Of a DNA stretch of 64,000 nucleotides, positions 8,986 to 18,408 are shown in pieces. The notes under the pieces are model-generated. The model was not told the origin of the DNA. It saw only the letters and a list, made by a program, of their open reading frames with translations, and ran no database searches. How positions within the stretch are numbered: position 1 is the first letter of the stretch; every line of letters starts with the position of its first letter. Source of the stretch: Phycisphaerae bacterium RAS1 (GTDB lineage: Bacteria; Planctomycetota; Phycisphaerae; UBA1845; Fen-1342); contig SMLU01000002.1 in assembly GCA_007859745.1 (NCBI GenBank), forward strand, positions 612,942 to 676,941. The letters run 5' to 3'. Position numbers and translations under genes: made by a program.

Positions 8986-9729
8986 TTAGGCGCTGCGGCG
9001 CTTCAGCATGCGAGCCATCGCCAGACCCATCGCACCCAGCACAGCCGCGGCCGGAGCCGGAACCGTGACGAGCTGATCCTGCGAACGACCCGAACGATCG
9101 GCATCGCTCCACAGGTTCATGATGCGGACATCGCCGATGCCGGCGTTGGGATTCTGGGCCTTCCAGGCGTTGGCCGCGGAAACCCAGGCTTCAGCCTGAA
9201 TACGCAGCGGCGAGCCGGCGCTGGCATGCCAGCCTTCACCCTCGAGGTACCAGACCGCGAGTTGCAGGGCGCGAGCCGAGAACTCACGATTCGGTCCGGG
9301 GGTGTAGTTGTAACCCGCCAGAGCCTGGTTGCGGAACTGCGAGTACAGGTAGGCCGTGCGGTTGTCCAGCGTATCCGACGTGCTGCCGCCCGGACCCTGG
9401 TTGCCGTCCTGGCCGCCGAGGCCGCCGGCCGTCGCGAACGTGTTGACGTCAACCCAGTACACGCCGGGGACGTTGACGTTCTCGTTGAATTCAACGCAGA
9501 ACGTCTCGAACGAGTTGGCATCAATGTCAGACGCGGCGCCCTTGATGACCTGGTTGGCAAAGCCACCCAGCGGCGTGATCTTGAACTCACCGCCGTTGCC
9601 ATCAAAGTAGCCGTTGATGCGCGTGATGTTGATCTGCTTATTGGCGGGCTGAGAAAAATCAGCCAGCGCCGTCGCGCTGAACGCCAGCGCGAAGCCCGAA
9701 ACGATCAGACCTTTCATAAAGTTCTTCAT
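8986..9729 (-). CDS. Secreted protein with PEP-CTERM/VPAP-type sorting tail
   Basis: 247-aa surface or extracellular protein. Signal peptide at 1-23 ('GLIVSGFALAFSATALA'). The middle contains 'FETFCVEFNENVNVPG' and 'NRTAYLYSQFRNQALAGY...ARALQLAVWYLEGEG', a pattern common to many PEP-CTERM proteins (one Cys, thioester-like surface domain architecture). The C-terminus 'VTVPAPAAAVLGAMGLAMAR' plus 'MLKRRSA' is a short motif, one transmembrane segment and a basic end, as recognised by exosortase-family enzymes. The ATG at 9729 has GGAGGG 6 nt upstream. It carries its own terminator and is flanked by a MITE-like element, so it is likely monocistronic and strongly expressed. Ligand unknown. Confidence 0.85.
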   Translation of the reverse strand: MKNFMKGLIVSGFALAFSATALADFSQPANKQINITRINGYFDGNGGEFKITPLGGFANQVIKGAASDIDANSFETFCVEFNENVNVPGVYWVDVNTFATAGGLGGQDGNQGPGGSTSDTLDNRTAYLYSQFRNQALAGYNYTPGPNREFSARALQLAVWYLEGEGWHASAGSPLRIQAEAWVSAANAWKAQNPNAGIGDVRIMNLWSDADRSGRSQDQLVTVPAPAAAVLGAMGLAMARMLKRRSA

Positions 9730-9832
9730 GCAGAACCCTCCACCAGAGGTACAGGACCGAAACACAAACACCTGAAAAAAAAGCGTATAACAATGAGCCC
9801 GTGGAGCCCGGCAGCCAGGCGACGTTGCGTCG

Positions 9833-10345
9833 CTACCGAAGCGGCGGTGGCCGAGCGGAGAATGCTGGTCGATGAGGACCACTTGTTGGACAGAACGCCG
9901 GACGGACAGGAGCCGTCCAGCAGGCGTGAACCGGCGCCGAAACGTGCACCGGTGCGGGGGGCAGGAATCCGGACATCAAATCGTACAGATCAAGCGGCGT
10001 CGAGTGACCCACCTGTCTGCCGCCGCTGTGATACCATGCCGGCGTAAAGTCAATCTCGCCCGAGCGCGCCGCCCGAACCAGCCGGCAGACGCCCAATCCG
10101 ATCAACGCGCACGCCGTCACCGTGAGACTGTCCGGCGCGGCAGGAAGCCGAGCTGACCCCATCTCGACCCGCGAGCTCGGCGCCGAATCACCGGTAGTCG
10201 CTTGCAAAACTTGCGGCTGAAGGAGCTTAAGCTGCGTTGACGCATTGGCTCCGGACGACCCCGCGGCCTGCCGAGGCGCAAAGCCAGCTTCCGCAGTCGA
10301 TACTGCGAGCGTCAAACCCAGAATGACGAGAGCCACGCGCTTCAT
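9833..10345 (-). CDS. Small secreted protein of unknown function
   Basis: 170 aa. Signal peptide at 1-20 ('VALVILGLTLAVSTAEA'), a low-complexity Ser/Ala/Gln region, then 'PAAPDSLTVTACALIGLGVC' with 'RLVRAARSGE', which resembles a P-x-x-P/transmembrane/basic sorting tail but lies at ~88-115 rather than at the end. A Pro/His/Ala-rich tail follows. Either the gene is extended by read-through of a formerly terminal sorting signal, or the segment is a genuine membrane anchor. Not assigned to a family. Confidence 0.55.
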   Translation of the reverse strand: MKRVALVILGLTLAVSTAEAGFAPRQAAGSSGANASTQLKLLQPQVLQATTGDSAPSSRVEMGSARLPAAPDSLTVTACALIGLGVCRLVRAARSGEIDFTPAWYHSGGRQVGHSTPLDLYDLMSGFLPPAPVHVSAPVHACWTAPVRPAFCPTSGPHRPAFSARPPPLR

Positions 10346-10460
10346 AAACGATACAGTAGTTTACCCCATCCGGGCGTCGAGGTCAACGTCAGCGCACGCT
10401 GCCGATCAATGCTAATGGCGATTTGACAGGTTGTTACGGAAGCTGATCCGCGTTCATCTG

Positions 10461-11714
10461 TTATCGGTCCAAGCTCTGCATCGACAATCGTCTCTCTTCG
10501 ACTGCGACGCGCTTCTCAACCGCACCAAACACGTGCCGAAGGGTGCTTGCGAAGCTCCACTCCGCCGTCACGAACGCACCCGAAACCTGCCCGCACGCCG
10601 CGACACGCCGCCAATAACCATCATCGCGACACGCCGCTTGTTCGATGCGAACCCGGTAAGACGCCCAGTCGTCCACGTTCGCGACATAAACCGCTTCCTT
10701 CACGTAGCTTAGAGCTGGGCAGACGTCGGAAGTTATTACCGGCCGCTTAGCCAGAATGGACTCCACAACGACTTTGTTGAAGCCCTCAACAAACTGGCTG
10801 GTGGTCGGGACGATAACCACACCGCTTGCCGCGAACATCTCGCGCATTCGCGCCCGGTTCAAATGCCCATGACAACGGAAGCCGCCCTCCACCCCTAGCC
10901 CGCGCGCCCGCGTCCGCAATTCTGTCAGCGACGAACCGTCGCCGCAAAGATCAAACTCAACCTCGCACCCGGCCGCCGCCAGTTGGCGATAAATCTCCAG
11001 CAGCCCGAACACGCCCTTGTCGGCCTCGATTCGGCCGGCGTAGAGCACGCGGAACGGTCCGTCCCGCGCCGGCGCGGGAATGTCGCGAAACGTGTCGGCG
11101 CAGTAGGTAGGGACGAACGAAACCCGCGGCGGGCAGCGCCCCCCGGCAAGCTGTGCCACCTGTGCCTCGATGTCCTTTGACACGCACAGCACGGCCTCGC
11201 AACCGCGGCGGAACAGAAAAGCATCCAGCCGATTAAGCAATCTCTGGCTGCGCTTGACCGCCGCGAACTGCGGCCAGAGAACACAGTGCAGCGACGGGGC
11301 GAATCGGATTCGAAATAGACGCAGGAGGAAAAAGACGAACAGGTGGCTTCCGTGCTGTCCGCCGACAACAACGTCGGCGCGAAAACGCACGGCGCTCAGC
11401 ACAAGCCCGACGCCATACAGCACGCGGCTGAGATGAAACAGCAACCCGCGCGCGTCGCGAAGGCCGTGCGGCCGGTTTTCGACGGTGAACGGCCCGTCGC
11501 GGACGGCGTCGCGCCGCGGATGGCTTGATATCACGAGCGCCTCAGCGCCCATATCACGACATACGTCAAAGAACTGCGCCGAGTACGTGATCGCGACTTG
11601 CGACGGGTCGTCTTCGCCGCGCCGCCAGCAGCGGAAGGTGCCCACCACGTCGCCGGGACCGGCGACATAGAGCACACGAAGCCTGCGGCGACTTGTCGGG
11701 CTCACCCAGCGCAC
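10461..11714 (-). CDS. Glycosyltransferase, family 4 (GT-B fold)
   Basis: Transfers a sugar from an activated donor to an acceptor, probably in surface polysaccharide or glycolipid synthesis given the nearby export genes. ~417 aa: N-terminal Rossmann half starting 'RLRVLYVAGPGDVVGTF', and a C-terminal donor-binding half with 'PFRVLYAGRIEADKGVFGLL', 'EVEFDLCGDGSSLTELR' and 'GVVIVPTTSQFVEGFNKVVV' followed by 'ESILAKRPVITS' (donor-binding region with the family E-x7-E glutamates as 'EGFNKVVVE'). The frame is open far upstream, but similarity begins only here; GTG codons at 11714 or 11705 are the likely starts and neither has a strong ribosome site. Confidence 0.8.
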   Translation of the reverse strand: MRWVSPTSRRRLRVLYVAGPGDVVGTFRCWRRGEDDPSQVAITYSAQFFDVCRDMGAEALVISSHPRRDAVRDGPFTVENRPHGLRDARGLLFHLSRVLYGVGLVLSAVRFRADVVVGGQHGSHLFVFFLLRLFRIRFAPSLHCVLWPQFAAVKRSQRLLNRLDAFLFRRGCEAVLCVSKDIEAQVAQLAGGRCPPRVSFVPTYCADTFRDIPAPARDGPFRVLYAGRIEADKGVFGLLEIYRQLAAAGCEVEFDLCGDGSSLTELRTRARGLGVEGGFRCHGHLNRARMREMFAASGVVIVPTTSQFVEGFNKVVVESILAKRPVITSDVCPALSYVKEAVYVANVDDWASYRVRIEQAACRDDGYWRRVAACGQVSGAFVTAEWSFASTLRHVFGAVEKRVAVEERRLSMQSLDR

Positions 11715-12253
11715 TCCGCCGTCAGAACGTAGTCGAGCGTCGGAAGGATCTGACGCTTTCGCGCCGTTTCGGCGTGCAGAGACTACAGCTTTCGCCGCCT
11801 TCCTTGCAACGTGCCGGGCTGCTGCCCGCCGCGGCGAAAACGTTTCGCTGCGAGTGAACCGCACACCTGGAAATCGCTCATACGCCACCGCTTCCCGGCG
11901 CTCCCGGCCGTGCGCGGACGAGGAGAGCGGAGATGGCGACGAATACCGATGAAGGGGCTGACATCTGGAATCCCGGGGGGTATCATCCCGCCGCGATCGT
12001 CGAGGCGCGCGTTCCTTCCAACCCTGCCGCAACTGCGGCCCCCCGGAAAGAAGCAGCGTCACAGCCGCGGAGAGCTGCGACGCCGACGCAGCCCGAAAAA
12101 CCCTGCGTTCGCCCCACGGCGGACCGAGAAACCAAGCCCTGCTGGACGCCTTGCGCGCAAAGCGCTGCCGCGCATGCACGACGGCCCGACATGAATTGCA
12201 GACTCACCTTGAACGGACGTTTTTCCGACCCTCGACAACTCAGGGTGAGTCGT
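11715..12253. other. Intergenic region between divergent genes, no gene seen
   Basis: About 540 bp separating the GTG of the glycosyltransferase (minus) and the start of the large lipoprotein (plus). Several open frames cross it but none shows family motifs or a signal peptide. It must hold the promoters of both genes; I could not identify convincing -35/-10 boxes. Confidence 0.5.
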
Positions 12254-15200
12254 ATGCCCGCCATGCGTTATCGCAATCTGGCACTGTCGCTTTGTGTTTT
12301 CGCCGCGTCCTTGGGCGGTTGCCCGGGCGGCTCGACTGATCCGATCAACGGATCCGATATCGACCAGGCCGGCAGTCCCCAGACCCCAGTCGTCGCGGGG
12401 CAGGCGATCAACGATGACGCCGGTTCGAATTCCGGCGATTCCGGCGCTATCGGCGTCGCCGACGTGGCGGCGGCGACGCTCAGCCGCCTGCCCGTCCGCG
12501 TCACGCTAAGCGGTTCGACCGATCGGAAGGGGGACATTAGTTTCGAAATCGTGTCGCCGCCCGCCGCCGGCTCGCTCAGCGCCATTACGCCCATCGATGG
12601 GCGCACCGCGGAGGTGACGTATACTCCGCCGGTCGATTTCAGCGGGAAGGCTCAGTTCAGCTATCGGGCCGTGAGCGGCGAGTCGACGTCAGACACCGCC
12701 ACGGTCGTGATCGACGTGCATCCCGCGCCCTGTTTCCAGATCGACCGGACCAGCGGCCCGGCGCCGCTGACCGTCACCGTCGAGCTCGTCGGTGCGAACG
12801 CAGCGCTTTTCGGCGACGAGCAACTGACCTGGATGTTCGGCTCCACGGAGCAGCGCGGAGACCTGGCTACGCACGCACGACGACAGTTCACCTTCGACCG
12901 GCCGGGCGTCTACTCGGTCTCGCTGCTGCTGGCGACCGTCGGACTGACGCTGCCCGCGTGCCGCAGCGAGGGAAGCGGCGAGTCCGCCGGCATGGCGCGC
13001 GTCGCGGTCTTCGCAAGCATCCGCGGCGCCGTGCGCTCCACCGCCGGCCAGCTCCTTGCAGACGTGGCGCTGCAGCGCGACGGCTCCAACGAGGAATTCC
13101 GCACGGATGCCGACGGCGCCTTCGTCATCCCCGTGCCGCCGGGCTGGTCCGGCGCCGTTCGCCCGATCGGCGGCGTCTTCTCGCCCGGCCGCCGCGAATT
13201 CAGCAATGTGACGTCCGACATCGTCGGCGTCGACTTCGTCCGCCTCGCGTCGGACACCTCCGTGTACGTGCACGGCGCGGTTCGCAATCCAGCCGGAACA
13301 GGCATCGCCGGCGCGCGCGTAACCACGCCCGACGAGCAGCATTTCACGGACACGGGCGCGGATGGAACGTACGTGCTGGCCGTCCCGTTCGGGTTCAGCG
13401 GCCAGATTCAGGCCATTCCGACCAGCGGCATGCACGCCAGCCCGCCTTTTCGCAGTTTCGACGAGCTGATCGCCGACGAGTTCGGGCAGGACTTCACCTT
13501 CTCGCCCAACGAGCCGCCGGTCGCCGCCATTCAAGACAACCCGCCCGCCACCGACTTCGACCGCGACGGGCGCGAGACGGTGACGTTCGACGGCAGCAGC
13601 AGCTTCGATCCCGACGGGGTGATCGACGCCTACCGCTGGTCGGTCGACGGACAACTCGTGCAGGAAGGGTCCCTGGCGCGCCTGACGCGCTCCCTCACCG
13701 TCGGCACGCACACGATCCGGCTCGAAGTGACCGATGATTCCGGCGAATCGGACGTGTTCGAAGTGCAGCAGCGCGTCGACGCGGCGCCGGTGCTGGTCAT
13801 CACGCCCGCCCAACCCACAACCTTCGTGTTCGACGGCGCAATCGATGCGCCGTTTTCGCCCGCTTCATACTCGCTTACTCTGACGAACGCCGGCGGCGAC
13901 ATCGTCGACTGGGGCGCCGAAAACCCGGCCCCCTGGCTGCGCGTCATCCCGCCCAACGGCTCGCTTGAAGCCGGCCAATCGATCAACGTCAGCGTCTCGC
14001 TCGTCGACGCGACGGTGCAGACGATGTCCGTCGGCACCTACACCACCACCATTCGCTTCTCCAGCGCCGCCGATGAAAGCACCAGCGAGCCGCGCAGCGT
14101 CCGTCTGCAAGTCGCCTGGCAGCCGCAGCCGAACTCGCCCCTGGGCACCAACCTCGCCCCGCCGGACTACTGGAGCACGGCCTGCGTGTTCAAGAACATG
14201 ATCCGCGGCGGCGGCACGTTTGAGCTGGTGAACTCCTCCAATCAACAGCTCGTGAACGAAACGATGACGGCGGACGCCGACGGCTATCCCACGCAGCTCG
14301 CCGCCAATCGCTGGTGCCGGCTGTACCTGGGCCTGGGATCGTTCGGACACTACCCGGCCGGCGATTACGTGGCGCTCTACGACGGCGCGGGCACGCTGAG
14401 CTTCGACGTCGACGCCAGCGACTGCCTCCGGACGCGCGAGGGGCGCTACACCTTCCGCGTGAACACCCCCTCCGCGCAGGGCATTCGCATGTTCATCAAG
14501 ACCACCCAGCCGGGCAACCACCTGCGCAACCTGCGCGTCATGGAAGCCCGCTTCGAAGGCGATGAGGCCTGCCAGTGGCACCCGGCATTCCTCACGAATC
14601 TGTCGCCGTTCCGCACAATCCGGTTCATGGATTGGATGCGCACCTCGCTGCGCGCCCTGGCCCGCAGCGGCGCCGCCCAGTCCGCCACCACCAATACCAT
14701 CAAGCTGGACGCCGGCGCCAGCTCGCAAACCGGCGCCTACGTCGGCATGGTCGTGCTGACCACGACCAACTGGCAGCGGCGCGTGATCACCGCCTACAAC
14801 GGCAGCACGAAGGTGGCGACAGTCAGCGCCGACTGGATCACGACCCCCGCCGCCGGCTCGACGTACTACCTCTACACGTACTACAACAAGACCTGGTCGG
14901 AAAAAGCCTCGCCCACCTATTACCGCCAGAACGACAGCAAGGTCGGCGTCCCGGTTGAGACCATGGTCGACTTGTGCAACACCCTCAATGCGTCGCCCTG
15001 GTTCTGCATGCCCACGGCGGCATCCGACGATTATGTCCGCCGTTTCGCCGAGTACGTCCGCGACAACCTGAAGCCGAACCTGAAGGCCTACGTCGAATAC
15101 TCGAACGAAACGTGGAACGGCGTCTATCCCGGCTTCGACTACACCGCCGCCAAGTCAGTCGAGCTGGGCATTACCGCCGCCCAGTATCACGCTTACCGCG

Positions 15201-16144
15201 TCACGCAGATGCACCAGATCTGGAGCGACGTCTTCGGCGAACCGCGCCTGCGGTCAGACCGCGCCACCAGCCGCGTCGTCCGGCTCCTGGGGTCGCAGGC
15301 CGCCAACTACGGCGTCTCGCAGCAGGTCATGGATTACGCCGGCGATCCGCTGCCGCTGGGCGCGCCAAATCCATTCTCCGGCGGCAAGGCGGCCAAGGAC
15401 TACGCCGACGCGCTGACCGTGGCTTTCTACTTCGGCAACAACGACAACCTGTTCAGCCTGGCGAATTTCGACAACCTGAGCGTGGATGCGCTGCTCGACA
15501 AGTGCGCCGAGCAGATCAACGACGAAGTCACGCGCACCGACAATCTCGGCTGGATTCGCATGAGCCTGCAACTGGCCCAGGCCCGCGGGCTGGATCTCGT
15601 CGGCTACGAAGGCGGCCAGCACCTCTCGACCGACACCACGACGCCCTACCTGCGCGGCACGGTGCAGAACTCGGGCGCGTCGAGCGTCTCCTTCACCACC
15701 GGTACGAGCGGCGCCAACGACGCCTATAACGGGTTCTACGTGACCATCGAGAGCGGCCCGGGCGCCGGACAGTCGCGGCGCGTCGTCGCTTATGACGGCC
15801 CGTCGCGCACCGCCACGCTCGACTCGGCCTGGACCACGCAGCCGACCACGTCGTCCAGCTATCTCATCCGCCACGCGCGGCACTACCGGCAGGACGAAAT
15901 GAACCGCCACCCGCGGATGAAGGACCTGTACACCCAGATGTTCAACGGCTGGCGCAACCTGGGCGTCGACGCCAATGGCAAGGGCTGCAAGGTCTTCTGC
16001 CACTTCCTCGACTGCCAGCCGTGGCGCGAGTACGGCCGCTGGGGCGCGCGGGAATACTACGACCAGCCGATCTCGGAAACGCCCAAGGCGGCCGGCGTGG
16101 TGGATTTCGTCGCCAACAACGCCGCCTGGTGGACAACGCCGTAG
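12254..16144 (+). CDS. Large multidomain lipoprotein, glycoside-hydrolase-like
   Basis: 1296 aa, predicted exported lipoprotein (lipobox 'ASLGGC'). Domains in order: a cadherin/Ig-like 'YTPPVDFSGKAQFSYRAVSG' module, two carboxypeptidase-regulatory-like folds ('IRGAVRSTAGQLLADVALQR', 'VHGAVRNPAGTGIAGARV'), a PKD-like module ('FDGSSSFDPDGVIDAYRWSV'), a BACON-like module ('PWLRVIPPNGSLEAGQSI'), then a ~520-residue catalytic-looking region. In the latter 'VEYSNETWNGVYPGF' (Glu952) and 'LVGYEGGQHL' (Glu1119) are placed like the acid/base and nucleophile of clan-A glycosidases. Start chosen at the ATG after AGGGTGAG; an ATG 9 nt downstream is equally good. Substrate unknown; polysaccharide degradation is likely. 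Confidence 0.75.
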   Translation: MPAMRYRNLALSLCVFAASLGGCPGGSTDPINGSDIDQAGSPQTPVVAGQAINDDAGSNSGDSGAIGVADVAAATLSRLPVRVTLSGSTDRKGDISFEIVSPPAAGSLSAITPIDGRTAEVTYTPPVDFSGKAQFSYRAVSGESTSDTATVVIDVHPAPCFQIDRTSGPAPLTVTVELVGANAALFGDEQLTWMFGSTEQRGDLATHARRQFTFDRPGVYSVSLLLATVGLTLPACRSEGSGESAGMARVAVFASIRGAVRSTAGQLLADVALQRDGSNEEFRTDADGAFVIPVPPGWSGAVRPIGGVFSPGRREFSNVTSDIVGVDFVRLASDTSVYVHGAVRNPAGTGIAGARVTTPDEQHFTDTGADGTYVLAVPFGFSGQIQAIPTSGMHASPPFRSFDELIADEFGQDFTFSPNEPPVAAIQDNPPATDFDRDGRETVTFDGSSSFDPDGVIDAYRWSVDGQLVQEGSLARLTRSLTVGTHTIRLEVTDDSGESDVFEVQQRVDAAPVLVITPAQPTTFVFDGAIDAPFSPASYSLTLTNAGGDIVDWGAENPAPWLRVIPPNGSLEAGQSINVSVSLVDATVQTMSVGTYTTTIRFSSAADESTSEPRSVRLQVAWQPQPNSPLGTNLAPPDYWSTACVFKNMIRGGGTFELVNSSNQQLVNETMTADADGYPTQLAANRWCRLYLGLGSFGHYPAGDYVALYDGAGTLSFDVDASDCLRTREGRYTFRVNTPSAQGIRMFIKTTQPGNHLRNLRVMEARFEGDEACQWHPAFLTNLSPFRTIRFMDWMRTSLRALARSGAAQSATTNTIKLDAGASSQTGAYVGMVVLTTTNWQRRVITAYNGSTKVATVSADWITTPAAGSTYYLYTYYNKTWSEKASPTYYRQNDSKVGVPVETMVDLCNTLNASPWFCMPTAASDDYVRRFAEYVRDNLKPNLKAYVEYSNETWNGVYPGFDYTAAKSVELGITAAQYHAYRVTQMHQIWSDVFGEPRLRSDRATSRVVRLLGSQAANYGVSQQVMDYAGDPLPLGAPNPFSGGKAAKDYADALTVAFYFGNNDNLFSLANFDNLSVDALLDKCAEQINDEVTRTDNLGWIRMSLQLAQARGLDLVGYEGGQHLSTDTTTPYLRGTVQNSGASSVSFTTGTSGANDAYNGFYVTIESGPGAGQSRRVVAYDGPSRTATLDSAWTTQPTTSSSYLIRHARHYRQDEMNRHPRMKDLYTQMFNGWRNLGVDANGKGCKVFCHFLDCQPWREYGRWGAREYYDQPISETPKAAGVVDFVANNAAWWTTP

Positions 16145-16263
16145 CGTGTCGCCAGCGCGGGACGTCAGCCGGGCGCGAAGCGGCGCCGCCTGTCAGAACG
16201 CGAAGCGCAAGCGAGTAGTAGGCTGGGCTGAGTACTCGAAGCCCAGCCCATCAAACGACGAAA

Positions 16264-17652
16264 CTACCGCGGCGCCGGAACCGGCGGCCCGACAAAGTGC
16301 TTCCACTCGCAGCCCAGCCCGTCCTGAATCATGTGTTTGGTGATGATCTGCCGGAGCATCCACGGGAAATACCCGCCGCGCTTCACGAAACCGTTGATCA
16401 CCAGCGACGGCGTCGCCGTCAGTCCCAGCTCACGGCAGAGCGCCACGTCGGCCGCGACCGCGGCACGCGCATCTGCCGAATCGGCGCACGCGATCATCGC
16501 CGCGTCAAACCCGGCCCCCGCCAGCCGCCGCGTGACGCTTTCGCGCGTCACGTCCGCGAGCGCCAGCTCGTCAAATAACCAGTGATGCAGCGGCCAGAAG
16601 CGCCCCTCGCGATGCGCGCAGGCGCCCAGCGCCGCCAGCCAGCAGGCGTCCGGATGAGTGTCCTCCTCGATCGCCGGGTTGCACGTCTTGCTGATGGGCG
16701 ACTGAACGAAGATCAGCCGCAGCTTGGTCGGATGGGCGACGCGCAGCTCTTCGAGCAGATTGGCGATGGAGCGGCAGTAGGGGCACTGAAAATCGCCGGC
16801 CACCGCGATGTAGATGGGCGCCTCCAGCGGTCCAATCGCCGGCTGATCGGCGAAGCGTCCCATGTCGACGTCCGGCTCCCCTTCCTTCAGGCGCAACGCT
16901 AACAACTTGACCTCGCGGAGTCCATGCTCGGCCAGCTCGCGCACCGGCACCGTCACCGTGTAGAACGCGAAACCGGTCGCCGCAAGTGTCAGGAGCAGCA
17001 CCCCCGTCTTCAGGGTCTCGCCGTAGTACTCCGCCAGATCTTTGCCCAGCAGCTTGCGCGGCGACGGCAGCATGTGTCGCCAGCGGATGGCGCCGCCGAT
17101 GGCGCGCTCGCGAAGCCGGCAGAGCAGCAGCAGCGCGACGTTTACGCCGTACGTCGCGGCGCAGTTGAGGCAGATGACCTTGATTCGCGCCAGCATGACC
17201 CAGGCCAGGTAGACGTCGAGCGCGACCGCCAGGGCCGCGAGAATCGTCATGATCGCCAGCGCGGCTTTCTGGTCCGGCCCGCGCAGCACCAATCCGCAGA
17301 TCGAGAGGCCCGTCATCACGATGTAAAAAAACAGCCCCCACGCGGCCAGCGGGAATCCGAGAAACCACGCCGATTCGTGGGCGGCGACAGCGTGGCAGTC
17401 GAACAAGCCGACCCCGCCGCAGAACAACCCCTGTGCAATCCCGCCCGCGAACACATCCAGGTCGTCGCGCAGCAGCACCGCGCTGACGAGCGCGCCGCAG
17501 ATGCACAGCGCGGCAATGAGGAGCGATCCGGCCGTGGCAAGTACGACCCGATACCCTGAACCAACGGCCGCGTGTGCAATCGGAGAGCGGCTCACCGGCG
17601 CGGACGCGGCGGGAGTCACTGAATCGGTGGGCGAAGCGGGTGTGTAGTCCAT
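16264..17652 (-). CDS. VKOR-DsbA fusion, disulfide bond forming enzyme
   Basis: Oxidises cysteine pairs in exported proteins and passes electrons to quinone. 462 aa: vitamin K epoxide reductase-type domain with four or five transmembrane helices (~35-225), loop cysteines C78 and C86 ('FCGGVGLFDC'), conserved Ser94, and active-site C161-x-x-C164 ('VICLNCAATYGV'). A further helix leads to a thioredoxin/DsbA-like domain (~275-440) with C290-P-Y-C293 and the cis-Pro loop 'LTATPSLVINGF'. The fusion makes the oxidase and its thiol partner one polypeptide, as known in several bacterial phyla. It faces the glycosidase lipoprotein convergently and would serve the many exported Cys-containing proteins of this region. 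Confidence 0.92.
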   Translation of the reverse strand: MDYTPASPTDSVTPAASAPVSRSPIAHAAVGSGYRVVLATAGSLLIAALCICGALVSAVLLRDDLDVFAGGIAQGLFCGGVGLFDCHAVAAHESAWFLGFPLAAWGLFFYIVMTGLSICGLVLRGPDQKAALAIMTILAALAVALDVYLAWVMLARIKVICLNCAATYGVNVALLLLCRLRERAIGGAIRWRHMLPSPRKLLGKDLAEYYGETLKTGVLLLTLAATGFAFYTVTVPVRELAEHGLREVKLLALRLKEGEPDVDMGRFADQPAIGPLEAPIYIAVAGDFQCPYCRSIANLLEELRVAHPTKLRLIFVQSPISKTCNPAIEEDTHPDACWLAALGACAHREGRFWPLHHWLFDELALADVTRESVTRRLAGAGFDAAMIACADSADARAAVAADVALCRELGLTATPSLVINGFVKRGGYFPWMLRQIITKHMIQDGLGCEWKHFVGPPVPAPR

Positions 17653-17757
17653 CTACGGACCGCTGCGGGGCCGGTCGGCCCGGAAAACCCGGGCGATCGG
17701 CCCCACAGCATCGTCACGTCAATCGCTTGCGGCGCGGGCCAGAGAGCCGAGAGCGTT

Positions 17758-17821
17758 TGGGGTGGGACGGGCGTCTCGCCCGTCCCCACGGTCTACGGAA
17801 CGGGCACGCTGCCCGTTCCAC
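17758..17821. repeat. Two short palindromes (GGGACGGGCGTCTCGCCCGT and GGAACGGGCACGCTGCCCGT)
   Basis: Two adjacent near-perfect palindromes, 17764-17792 and 17797-17821, of the same general design (10-12-bp arms, 3-5-nt loop). They lie between the convergent ends/starts of two minus-strand genes and could act as transcription terminators, but there is no T-run. Confidence 0.6.
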
Positions 17822-17864
17822 TCGAAAGAGACCACCGGCTCAGCCATCCGCACCGAAACGGCAC

Positions 17865-18365
17865 CTAGGCGCTCGTCGAACCGGAGCGCCGCAGGATCCA
17901 AACCGCCGCGATCACAACCAGCCCGGTCAGCACAAGCATGCCCTCGGTCGTCGTGGCCGGAATCGGCGGAAGGTCTTCGATGATCAGGCCGTCAAGCCAG
18001 GGCTGCGGCGACTGCGGGTCGCCGCTGATGACCTGCGCGATCTGAATGATCGGCGGCGACTTGCGGATGCACGCAAACCCGCCGTTCGGCGGCGGCTGCT
18101 CGCCTTTCGGGGACTGCGAGCCGAGGATGCAATGCCAGTTAATCCAGTACATCTGCCGTCCGCGGCGCTGGAAGCAGACGCTCTTGTGGGTCTGGGTGCA
18201 GACGGCCCAGGTCTCTGAGGCGATCTTCGGTCCGGCGCCGCTGGGTTGATCCTCGGCCCCGCGCTGATGCGGCGCCCAGTCCCAGCAGCAGTCATTCGCG
18301 GCGAAAGCAGTCGAAGCGCCGAGCGACAACGTCAGCGCGGCAAGCGTGCCAATGATATATCTCAT
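17865..18365 (-). CDS. Secreted Cys-containing protein with IPTL-CTERM-like tail
   Basis: 166 aa. Signal peptide 1-22 ('LAALTLSLGASTAFA'), a Cys/Trp-rich core (CCWDW, 'VCTQTHKSVCF', 'WHCILGS', 'FACIRK', seven cysteines), then 'LPPIPATTTEGMLVLTGLV' with a transmembrane stretch and 'RRSGSTSA'. The pattern IP-x(3)-(T/S)-E-x-G-M-hydrophobic-RR matches the IPTL-CTERM type of sorting signal, different from the VPAP tail at 8986. The cysteines would be substrates for the VKOR-DsbA protein encoded just downstream. Function of the core unknown. Confidence 0.75.
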   Translation of the reverse strand: MRYIIGTLAALTLSLGASTAFAANDCCWDWAPHQRGAEDQPSGAGPKIASETWAVCTQTHKSVCFQRRGRQMYWINWHCILGSQSPKGEQPPPNGGFACIRKSPPIIQIAQVISGDPQSPQPWLDGLIIEDLPPIPATTTEGMLVLTGLVVIAAVWILRRSGSTSA

Positions 18366-18408
18366 GTTTCAATCCTCGCGAAAAAACAGGTACAAACTTC
18401 GGTCCCCT

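Noticed and set aside
11933-12253. N-terminal extension of the glycosidase-like lipoprotein
   Set aside because: The lipoprotein signal begins at 12254; upstream residues would bury the signal peptide.
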